Assembly (NCBI GenBank): GCA_903929895.1
Contig: CAIYWM010000404.1
Location: 1 to 5,858, forward strand
Reading direction: 5' to 3'
Source: an uncultured Alphaproteobacteria bacterium
Lineage (GTDB): Bacteria; Pseudomonadota; Alphaproteobacteria; Reyranellales; Reyranellaceae
Length of the DNA stretch: 5,858 nt
The notes below the pieces were generated by a model. The model was not told the origin of the DNA. It searched no databases and saw nothing but the letters and a program-made list of their open reading frames with translations. Shown piece by piece: positions 1 to 4,996 of this stretch; position 1 is the first letter of the stretch; every line of letters begins with the position of its first letter. The translations under genes were made by a program, and so were the position numbers.

Positions 1-318
1 CGACACGTCGGTGTGCCATTCCTCGCCCGCGACATGCTTCGAGTTCTCGTCGGCCTTGATCACCAGGATTTCGGGATGCTCGGGGAAGGTGATGGGTGCG
101 TTGGGATGGACATGCAGCGGCCCGAAGCGGCGGCCGAACTCCTTGTGCTGCTCCATCGACATCTTCTGGTCGCGGAAGAAGACCACCAGGTTCTCCATCA
201 GCGCATCGTGCACCTCCTGGAATTGCTGGTTGCCGAGCGGCTTGCCGAGATCGACCCCGAAGATCTCCGCCCCGATGGACGGCGTCACCTTGCGCACCTC
301 GATCGACTGATAGGCCAT
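1..318 (-). CDS. TauD/TfdA-family Fe(II)/2-oxoglutarate-dependent dioxygenase, 5' part only
   Basis: The first 106 codons of a gene on the minus strand whose 3' part lies beyond the left edge. The protein opens MAYQSIEVRKVTPSIGAEI, the usual start of this family (a short beta strand, then G-A-E-I-x-G-V-D-L). It has the family's F-F-R-D-Q motif at residues 47-51 and F-G-R-R-F-G-P-L-H at 61-69. It ends just after W-H-T-D at 101-104, where H102 and D104 are the first two of the three iron ligands; the distal His and the 2-oxoglutarate-binding Arg are outside the window. Family members hydroxylate taurine, alkyl sulfates, 2,4-D or similar acids in the cytoplasm, coupled to decarboxylation of 2-oxoglutarate. 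The substrate cannot be told from this part. The start is well supported by GGAGGAA (325-331) six bases upstream of ATG. The gene is divergent from the J-domain gene, with 117 bases between them. The full length in this family is usually about 280-300 residues. Confidence 0.93.
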   Translation of the reverse strand, partial: MAYQSIEVRKVTPSIGAEIFGVDLGKPLGNQQFQEVHDALMENLVVFFRDQKMSMEQHKEFGRRFGPLHVHPNAPITFPEHPEILVIKADENSKHVAGEEWHTDVS

Positions 319-435
319 TGGTGTTTCCTCCGTTTTGGGAAGGATACGCTGGGAGATCTTGCCCGTCCCCCGCAAAAACATTCGATGCGCGAAATCCGGG
401 CCGGCGGCGGCGGAATCCGGTAGACTTTCGCGGCG

Positions 436-1464
436 ATGAGGATCGACGTCGATCATTACCTGGTGCTGGGCGTGCCGAGAACGGCTGACGCCGCAACGAT
501 CCGTGCCGCCTACGTGGCGCTGGCCAAGCGTTATCATCCCGACGTGGCGGCCGGGCATCCCGAGCTCGCAGCGTTCAATTTCCGCCAGATCACCGACGCC
601 TACCAGACGCTCTCCGATCCGGACGCCCGCGCGGGCTACGATGCGAGGGTGCAGGCCGTACTCGATGTCGAGCGGAGCCGTCGCGAACATGCTGCCGCAG
701 CCGCGTTGGCGGCGAGGCCGGCCCCGAAAGCGACGATCGCTGAGAAACTGTTCGGCAGATCCACGCTCAAAGCTGCCCCGAAAGCGGTCGTCAGATCACC
801 GGCAAGGCGTCCGTTCAGACGGTTGCTCCCGCCCAGGCCCGAGTCGCCGCCGGCCTATCTGCCGCACGCCGACGCCATGGCGCGGCGGCGTTCGATCCTG
901 GTCGTCGCCGTCGTGCTGATGACCTTCATCGGTGTCGGCGGCTACCTTGTCACGCGCGCGGTAAGGGGGCCGGGGCTGCAGGTCATGGCGGCCGAAACCG
1001 CTCGGCCGGCCGAGGCGAGGCCGGCGGGCGAGACAAAGCCGCAAGCCAGATCGAAACCCACGCCGGTCCCGCCGGTCAATCAGCCGAGCCAGCTCGGCCG
1101 CTCGGGCCTGCCGCCTGCGGCGCCGATGCCCGGCGCGATGCCGAGTCGCCCGAACCTGCCGAAGCCCTCGCCGTCCGAGATCACCGACGGCCAGTCGGTC
1201 TGCATCGCCGATGACGGCGCCAAGTTTGCCATCATCACCCGCGGCGGCGAGCCCACCGTGATCTACAACGGCGCGCGGCCGATGCGTGCCTCGGTCCAGT
1301 TCTTCGACAGCTTTCTCGTCGTGCTGACCAACATCGTCCCGAGCGACACCATCATGATCAGCATCAAGCGCGGCCAGGAGAACGGCACTCACGTCTATTA
1401 TGCCGACACCCGCGGCGCCATCATCCAGACGGTCGCCGCGCGATGCGAGGGGCAGGCGTACTAG
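436..1464 (+). CDS. Membrane-anchored J-domain (DnaJ-like) protein with a C-terminal extracytoplasmic domain
   Basis: A 342-residue protein. Residues 6-70 form a J domain: D-H-Y-L-V-L-G-V, helix II with K-R-Y, the diagnostic H-P-D at 34-36, then an A-Y-x-x-L-S-D-P helix III/IV end at 55-62. This region should stimulate the ATPase of an Hsp70 (DnaK type). An Ala/Lys/Arg/Pro-rich linker (about 80-150) leads to one hydrophobic segment at about 153-173, preceded by M-A-R-R-R, which fits a J domain in the cytoplasm and a C terminus in the periplasm. A Pro-rich stretch (about 185-248) follows, then a compact, probably beta-rich domain (249-342) with two cysteines, C256 and C337, that could form a disulfide. 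I do not recognise that domain. It lacks the G/F, zinc-finger and CTD regions of true DnaJ, so it is a specialised J-protein, not the general chaperone. No clear Shine-Dalgarno precedes the ATG; a weak -10-like TAGACT at 421-426 leaves a leaderless mRNA possible. Its stop abuts the stop of the convergent crotonase gene. Confidence 0.9.
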   Translation: MRIDVDHYLVLGVPRTADAATIRAAYVALAKRYHPDVAAGHPELAAFNFRQITDAYQTLSDPDARAGYDARVQAVLDVERSRREHAAAAALAARPAPKATIAEKLFGRSTLKAAPKAVVRSPARRPFRRLLPPRPESPPAYLPHADAMARRRSILVVAVVLMTFIGVGGYLVTRAVRGPGLQVMAAETARPAEARPAGETKPQARSKPTPVPPVNQPSQLGRSGLPPAAPMPGAMPSRPNLPKPSPSEITDGQSVCIADDGAKFAIITRGGEPTVIYNGARPMRASVQFFDSFLVVLTNIVPSDTIMISIKRGQENGTHVYYADTRGAIIQTVAARCEGQAY

Positions 1465-2271
1465 CTACTTCTTGCTCACGCTCTCCAGCGTAGGCAACCG
1501 ATACCGGTCTTCCGGGTCGTTCCAGCCCTTGAAGTTGGGTTTGCGCTTCTCGGCGAAGGCGGCGCGCGATTCCATCAGGTCGCTCTTGGCGCCGTGCTCG
1601 TGCAGCGCGGCGGCCAGTTGCTGCATGTCGGGACCGGGGGCGGGGCGCATCTGGCGCATCATATGTACCGTGTTCACCCGCGACGCCGGCGGCAGGGTGA
1701 GCAGATGCTCGGCCATCGACATCGCCGTCGGCATGAGCTCGGCGGCATCGACCAACCGATTGACGAAGCCGATCTCGTAGAAGCGCTGCGCGGTGAAGCG
1801 GAAGCCCAGCGCCATCTCCATCGCCACCGGGTAGGGCAGGTTGGCGATGTGGCCGTGATTGTAGCCGCCGAGCAGCCAGCGCTTGGCCTCCGAGACCTCG
1901 AACACCGCCTCGCGCACAGCGACGCGCAGGTCGGTGCGCTCGACCAGCATGAAGCCGCCGCCCATGGCGAAGCCGTTGATCGCGGCGATCACCGGCTTTT
2001 CGAGCTTGCCTGACATGAACGGATCCTCGATCTCGGGGCGGCGGCCGCCCGGCGCGCCGTCTTTCAGCGACTCCTTCATGTCCTCGCCGGCGCAGAAGCC
2101 ACGGCCGGCGCCGGTGAAGATCGCGACCTCGAGATCCTTGGCGGTGCGGAACGTGTTCCACGCCGCCGACAGTTCGGTGCGCATCTCGTGATTGAGTGCG
2201 TTCAGACGATCGGGCCTGTTCATCCGCACGACGAAGATCTGCCCGTGCTTCTCGGTTTCGACGACGGCCAT
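1465..2271 (-). CDS. Enoyl-CoA hydratase/isomerase (crotonase) family protein
   Basis: A 268-residue crotonase-fold protein, the normal length for the family. Crotonases bind acyl-CoA thioesters and stabilise an enolate in an oxyanion hole; members hydrate, isomerise, dehydrate or hydrolyse CoA esters in beta-oxidation or side pathways. Visible signatures are N-R-P-D-R-L-N-A-L-N (18-27), the first oxyanion-hole loop G-R-G-F-C-A-G-E-D-M (56-65), the second loop I-N-G-F-A-M-G-G-G-F (98-107), and the C-terminal F-A-E-K-R-K-P-N-F helix (239-247). Aligned by eye to classical enoyl-CoA hydratase, the position of the first catalytic Glu (rat E144) is Met108, while the second (rat E164) matches Glu128. 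A simple 2-enoyl-CoA hydratase is therefore unlikely, and a carnitinyl-CoA-dehydratase-like or isomerase/hydrolase role is possible. The start is set by AGGAG (2278-2282) six bases before ATG. The gene lies 34 bases downstream of the cinA-like gene on the same strand, probably one operon. The exact substrate is unknown. Confidence 0.92.
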   Translation of the reverse strand: MAVVETEKHGQIFVVRMNRPDRLNALNHEMRTELSAAWNTFRTAKDLEVAIFTGAGRGFCAGEDMKESLKDGAPGGRRPEIEDPFMSGKLEKPVIAAINGFAMGGGFMLVERTDLRVAVREAVFEVSEAKRWLLGGYNHGHIANLPYPVAMEMALGFRFTAQRFYEIGFVNRLVDAAELMPTAMSMAEHLLTLPPASRVNTVHMMRQMRPAPGPDMQQLAAALHEHGAKSDLMESRAAFAEKRKPNFKGWNDPEDRYRLPTLESVSKK

Positions 2272-2305
2272 GTGTTGCTCCTATCCGTTCAGTAAGGCGG
2301 CCCGG

Positions 2306-3547
2306 TCAACGCCGCTCGAAGTCGATACGTTCATCCACCGGCAGGCCGAGCAGGTGACGGCGCAGGCAGTCGAGGCCGAGCTCCGTCGCGCCGATGCGCA
2401 CCCAGTCGCGGCCACCGACCAGGCGGGCCTGTCGCGTTACAGCGCCGCTCGCGTCCGCGAGCCCGATGCAGATCGTGCCGCCCATGTCCGGCCGGTCGGC
2501 GCCGTCGTCGAGTTCCAGCAGCACGACCAAGGCGTGGCTGGCGCCGCTCGAGGCGCGCAGCGCCTTGGCGACACTTGCCGCCTGGTCGGGCGCGACCGCG
2601 GTGGCACCGAGCTCGGAAAGATCGCGCGCGATGGTGCCGCGCCGGAACGCGCGTTCGGCGCCGGGAAGCGTGGCGATGCGCGCGGCGAGATGGCCCCCGG
2701 TCACCGTCTCGGCAATCGCGAGGGTCGATCCGGTTGCCAGCAGCCTGCCCAGGATCACGCCTTCGAGGGTCTGGTCGTCCTCGGCGACGATGAAGTTTCC
2801 CAGCCGCTTGCGCACCTCGGCTTCGGCCGGGGCGAGCAGGGCGGTCAGGGCCGTCTCGTCGTCGGCACGGAGCGCGAGCTTGGTCTCGAGCTGCGGGTAG
2901 TGCGCCTGGAAGCCGAGCTTGATGCCGCCCCCGTCCTTGAAGACGTCCATGTCGCCCAGCATCTGGTCGGCGCGCGATTCGCCGATGCCGAACGTGTGGA
3001 AGCGCTTCAGCTTCGTCACGCCCGTGATGCCGCTCATCGCCAGGATTCGCGGCAGCACCTGTTCGTCGATCATGCGACGCATCTCGCGCGGCACGCCGGG
3101 GGTGAAGAAGAAGCGCGCCTTGCCGATGGTGACGGCGAAGCCGCAGGCGGTGCCGATCGGATTGTCGATGAATTCGGCGTTGGCCGGCAGCATCGCCTGC
3201 TTCACGTTGTTGGGCGGCATGACCCGGCCGCGCCGCGCATAGGATTCTTCCATGCGCTTCATCCAGTAGTCGCTCAGCACCAGCTCGACGCCGCAGGCCT
3301 GGGCCGCGATCTCCTGCGAGAGGTCGTCGACCGTGGGCCCCAGCCCGCCGTTGACGATCACCGCATCGGCGCGCTCGCCGGCCTGGTGGAAGGCCTTCAG
3401 GAGGCTCTCGCGATCGTCGCCAACAGTGGTGCCCCAGTGCACGCCCAGCCCGATCTCGACGAGGCGGCGGGCCATGTGGCTGTAGTTGGTGTTGATGGTT
3501 TTGCCGGTGAGGATCTCGTCGCCGGTACAGAGGATTTCAACGCGCAT
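2306..3547 (-). CDS. cinA: CinA-like protein: molybdopterin-binding-fold domain plus degenerate PncC-type C-terminal domain
   Basis: A 413-residue protein with the size and order of full-length CinA. The N-terminal COG1058/MoaB-like domain (about 1-170) is well conserved: C-T-G-D-E-I-L-T-G (7-15), N-T-N (19-21), N-G-G-L-G-P-T-V-D-D (66-75), N-P-I-G-T-A (129-134) and T-P-G-V-P-R-E-M (149-156). In characterised CinA proteins this domain hydrolyses ADP-ribose. A linker domain (about 178-230, with F-G-I-G-E-S at 186-191) follows. The C-terminal domain (about 255-405) has the PncC/NMN-deamidase fold pattern, but the usual A-E-S-C-T-G-G reads A-E-T-V-T-G-G (279-285), the usual Y-S-N-x-x-K/L-L-G-V stretch is missing, and the G-I-A-G-P-G-G-G loop is replaced by E-L-D-D-G-A-D-R-P. 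NMN deamidation is therefore doubtful. No Shine-Dalgarno precedes the ATG, but GATAAT lies at 3555-3560 on this strand, so the mRNA may be leaderless. It is divergent from the RraA-like gene with 50 bases between. Despite the name, a role in competence should not be assumed. Confidence 0.9.
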   Translation of the reverse strand: MRVEILCTGDEILTGKTINTNYSHMARRLVEIGLGVHWGTTVGDDRESLLKAFHQAGERADAVIVNGGLGPTVDDLSQEIAAQACGVELVLSDYWMKRMEESYARRGRVMPPNNVKQAMLPANAEFIDNPIGTACGFAVTIGKARFFFTPGVPREMRRMIDEQVLPRILAMSGITGVTKLKRFHTFGIGESRADQMLGDMDVFKDGGGIKLGFQAHYPQLETKLALRADDETALTALLAPAEAEVRKRLGNFIVAEDDQTLEGVILGRLLATGSTLAIAETVTGGHLAARIATLPGAERAFRRGTIARDLSELGATAVAPDQAASVAKALRASSGASHALVVLLELDDGADRPDMGGTICIGLADASGAVTRQARLVGGRDWVRIGATELGLDCLRRHLLGLPVDERIDFERR

Positions 3548-3554
3548 GCGCGGA

Positions 3555-3560
3555 ATTATC
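3555..3560 (-). promoter_or_regulatory. Candidate -10 element for the cinA-like gene
   Basis: On the minus strand the hexamer reads GATAAT, five of six matches to TATAAT. Seven bases separate it from the ATG of the cinA-like gene, so a start point at the usual distance would fall on or next to the A of ATG. This agrees with the absence of a Shine-Dalgarno. No good -35 is visible at 16-18 bases (the best is roughly TCGCTT), so the call rests on the -10 alone. Confidence 0.25.
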
Positions 3561-3597
3561 GGCTAACGTCTGGCGGAAAGCGAGGGAGAGAAACATC

Positions 3598-4314
3598 ATG
3601 ACCGTCCTGTCATCCGATCTGCGAGAGGCGCTGGCCAGGGTCGGCACCTCGACTTTGACCGGCGTGCTGAACAAGCGCGGCCTGCGCAGCATGACCCTGT
3701 ACGATGTGTGGCCGATCCGGTCGGAGCAGCCGCGCATGGTGGGCATCGCCTTCACGATGCGCTTCATTCCCTCGCGCGAGGACAAGGACGGACCGACCTC
3801 GACCAACCGCTCGATGGTGCAGCCCCAGGCGATGGAGGAATGCCCTCCAGGGCATGTGCTCATGATCGACTCGCGCGGCGATTCGAGGGCGGCGTCGGCG
3901 GGCGATCTCTATGTCGGCCGGCTGAAGGCGCGCGGCGCCGCCGGCATCGTCACCGACGGGGGCTTCCGCGACACCGACGGCGTGCACAAGACGGGCTTGC
4001 CGGCCTATCACCGCCGCCCGTCCTCGCCGCCGAGCCCGATCGCGCACCGTCCGGTCGACCTCAACCTGCCCATCGCCTGTGGCGGCGTCGCGATCTATCC
4101 CGGCGACGTGATCGTCGGCGACCGCGACGCGGTGCTCGTGATCCCGCCCGACATCGTCGAGGCCGTGGCCCAGGAGGCGCTCGACACCTATGCCTACGAG
4201 GAGTTCGCCGAAGCCGAGGTTGCGCGCGGGCGGTCTCTCAAGGGGCTGTTCCCCGTGGCCGGCGAGGAAGCCAGGCGCGACTTCGAGGTGTGGAAGGCGC
4301 GGGGAAACAAGTAG
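3598..4314 (+). CDS. RraA-family protein (HMG/CHA aldolase-like)
   Basis: A 238-residue protein of the RraA / dimethylmenaquinone-methyltransferase-like fold. Core signatures are the N-terminal T-S-T-L-T-G-V-L (17-24), P-P-G-H-V-L-M-I-D (83-91), A-G-D-L-Y-V (101-106), G-A-A-G-I-V-T-D-G-G-F-R-D (113-125), and the C-terminal Y-P-G-D-V-I-V-G-D-R-D-A-V-L-V-I-P (167-183). Residues D103 and R124-D125 show the D-x20-R-D spacing seen in metal-dependent members that cleave 4-hydroxy-4-methyl-2-oxoglutarate or decarboxylate oxaloacetate; D125 is the expected metal ligand. E. coli RraA, the RNase E inhibitor, lacks this R-D as I recall it (it has R-Q) and is only about 160 residues long. The longer length and helical, acidic C-terminal tail (185-238) here also argue for an enzyme rather than an RNase E regulator. 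Residue A178 replaces the common Gly of D-x-D-G. The start is supported by GGGAG (3584-3588) nine bases upstream. The gene is followed by a probable terminator. The substrate is unknown. Confidence 0.9.
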   Translation: MTVLSSDLREALARVGTSTLTGVLNKRGLRSMTLYDVWPIRSEQPRMVGIAFTMRFIPSREDKDGPTSTNRSMVQPQAMEECPPGHVLMIDSRGDSRAASAGDLYVGRLKARGAAGIVTDGGFRDTDGVHKTGLPAYHRRPSSPPSPIAHRPVDLNLPIACGGVAIYPGDVIVGDRDAVLVIPPDIVEAVAQEALDTYAYEEFAEAEVARGRSLKGLFPVAGEEARRDFEVWKARGNK

Positions 4315-4315
4315 G

Positions 4316-4348
4316 AGGCCCCAAAACAAAAAAACGACGGGCCTTTTT
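4316..4348 (+). terminator. Probable intrinsic terminator after the RraA-like gene
   Basis: A perfect 6-bp stem AGGCCC (4316-4321) / GGGCCT (4339-4344) encloses a 17-base A-rich loop. The T-run TTTTT spans 4344-4348, its first T being the last base of the stem. It begins one base after the stop codon of the RraA-like gene and fills most of the 37-base gap to the convergent osmC-family stop. On the minus strand no T-run follows the stem (the A/T tract is inside the loop), so it should act mainly on the plus strand. The long loop and short stem make it weaker than a textbook terminator. Confidence 0.6.
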
Positions 4349-4351
4349 GAC

Positions 4352-4747
4352 TCACGCCAGCGACGTCCTGATCTCCAGGCCGTTCTTCAGGGTAAGCGTT
4401 ACCGGCGTGCGCTCCGCGATGTCGGCAATGCGCTTCTTCTGCTCGTCGTCGACGGCGCCCTCGATGGTGAGTATCCGGTCGATAAGCTGCTTGTCGCCGT
4501 CGCGGCTGAAATGGATGTCGGCATGAACCGCCGTCACCGGCCACTGCTTGCGCTCGGCATACATGCGGAGCGTGATGACCGTGCAGGCGCCCAGCGCCGA
4601 AGTGAGGAGATCGTAGGGGGCGGGGCCGGCATCCGTGCCGCCCAGTTCAGGACCTTCGTCGGCCGTGAGCTTGTGATGCCCGCCATGGCCGGTGGCGATG
4701 GCCGTCACGTAGTTGGTCGTGCCGATGCTTGCCTTTGCGTGTGCCAT
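4352..4747 (-). CDS. OsmC-family protein with a single conserved cysteine
   Basis: A 131-residue protein on the minus strand. OsmC/Ohr-type proteins are cytoplasmic thiol peroxidases acting on organic hydroperoxides, though many members have no assigned activity. Visible motifs are G-P-A-P-Y-D-L-L-T-S-A-L-G-A-C-T (41-56), with the peroxidatic-type Cys at C55, then T-L-R-M-Y-A-E-R-K (59-67), the beta-strand region I-H-F-S-R-D (78-83), and the C-terminal A-E-R-T-P-V-T-L-T-L (111-120). In the two-cysteine members the second site reads C-P-V; here it is T114-P-V, so only C55 remains and the classical intramolecular disulfide cannot form. The ATG at 4747 was chosen because AGGAGG stands 13 bases upstream and all OsmC homology starts here; the same frame stays open upstream to 4996 but that part is an out-of-frame reading of the lysine-rich gene. 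The gene is downstream of selD and the H1-like gene, with a stem-loop between. Confidence 0.88.
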   Translation of the reverse strand: MAHAKASIGTTNYVTAIATGHGGHHKLTADEGPELGGTDAGPAPYDLLTSALGACTVITLRMYAERKQWPVTAVHADIHFSRDGDKQLIDRILTIEGAVDDEQKKRIADIAERTPVTLTLKNGLEIRTSLA

Positions 4748-4760
4748 GTCGCCGTCGTCG

Positions 4761-4766
4761 CCTCCT
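4761..4766 (-). promoter_or_regulatory. Shine-Dalgarno of the OsmC-family gene, long spacing
   Basis: The minus strand reads AGGAGG, a perfect anti-anti-SD core, 13 bases upstream of the ATG at 4747. The spacing is longer than the usual 5-9 bases, but no other start codon lies between the site and that ATG in this frame. It begins seven bases after the intergenic stem-loop at 4774-4795. Confidence 0.6.
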
Positions 4767-4773
4767 GATGCTG

Positions 4774-4795
4774 GAGGGCCCGTTGCCGGGCCCTC
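4774..4795 (-). other. GC-rich intergenic stem-loop between the H1-like gene and the OsmC-family gene
   Basis: A perfect 9-bp inverted repeat, GAGGGCCCG (4774-4782) and CGGGCCCTC (4787-4795), closes a four-base loop. It begins eight bases after the stop of the H1-like gene and ends just before the osmC Shine-Dalgarno. No U-tract follows on either strand, so it is not a classical intrinsic terminator. It may instead be a partial terminator, an attenuator, or a stabiliser of the 3' end of the upstream message. Confidence 0.6.
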
Positions 4796-4803
4796 GCACC
4801 AGT

Positions 4804-4938
4804 CTAGCGACGCTTGCGGCTGGAAGCTGCCTTCTTGGCGGCCTTCTTCACAACCTTCTTGGCGGCGGTCTTGGTCTTCGCCTTCGCAACGACCTTCTTC
4901 ACAGCCTTCTTCTTCGCAACCTTCTTCTTCGCAGCCAT
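4804..4938 (-). CDS. Small lysine-rich histone-H1-like protein
   Basis: A 44-residue open frame opening MAAKKKVAKKKAVKK and ending S-S-R-K-R-R. It holds 18 Lys and 3 Arg, the rest being almost only Ala and Val, with K-K-x-x-K-K repeats and no acidic or aromatic residue. Such composition is typical of H1-like, AlgP/HctB-type C-terminal tails that bind DNA or RNA non-specifically, and bacterial proteins this small and basic are often nucleoid-associated or ribosome-associated. It is too short for the usual ORF length cut-offs. Support for reality: AGGGAGA (4945-4951) stands six bases before the ATG, the codons are K = AAG throughout, and a stem-loop follows the stop. The alternative frame across the same DNA gives an unnatural C-E-E-E-G-C-E-E-E-G product. 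It lies 58 bases downstream of selD and 56 bases upstream of the OsmC-family start, so it is probably co-transcribed. A weak own promoter (GTGACA 5018-5023, TAGATG 4994-4999, 18-base spacing) is possible. Confidence 0.8.
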   Translation of the reverse strand: MAAKKKVAKKKAVKKVVAKAKTKTAAKKVVKKAAKKAASSRKRR

Positions 4939-4944
4939 CTGAAA

Positions 4945-4951
4945 TCTCCCT
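4945..4951 (-). promoter_or_regulatory. Shine-Dalgarno that fixes the start of the H1-like gene
   Basis: The minus strand reads AGGGAGA six bases upstream of the ATG at 4938. It is the main evidence that this short lysine-rich frame is translated, rather than the longer overlapping frame, whose first ATG at 4996 lies directly after the selD stop. Confidence 0.65.
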
Positions 4952-4996
4952 GTCCATGTCAAGGAACGGCACAGATCGCACCGCTCCTGATTGCAT

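Noticed and set aside
13..423. Plus-strand frames at the left edge (11-310, 13-423, 96-488)
   Set aside because: They run antisense to the TauD-like gene, which shows a proper start, a Shine-Dalgarno and the H-x-D iron motif.
2192..3601. A 469-codon plus-strand open frame covering the whole cinA-like gene
   Set aside because: It is exactly antisense to a gene with clear family motifs, its product is rich in Arg/Ala/Gly/His without any recognisable domain, and GC-rich codon bias routinely leaves such frames open.
3708..4526. A 272-codon plus-strand frame overlapping the RraA-like gene and the osmC 3' end
   Set aside because: It is a +1 shadow of the RraA-like gene, with an Arg-rich product and no ribosome site or family motif.
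4957..4962. A perfect TTGACA on the minus strand upstream of the H1-like gene
   Set aside because: A -10 at 16-18 bases would fall on or past the start codon (GATGGC), and the start point would lie inside the gene, so it cannot drive this frame from its Shine-Dalgarno.
4748..4996. N-terminal extension of the OsmC-family gene starting at the ATG at 4996
   Set aside because: The extension reads as repeated C-E-E-E-G, which is the lysine-codon repeat of the H1-like gene in another frame; OsmC homology begins only at the ATG at 4747, which has its own AGGAGG.
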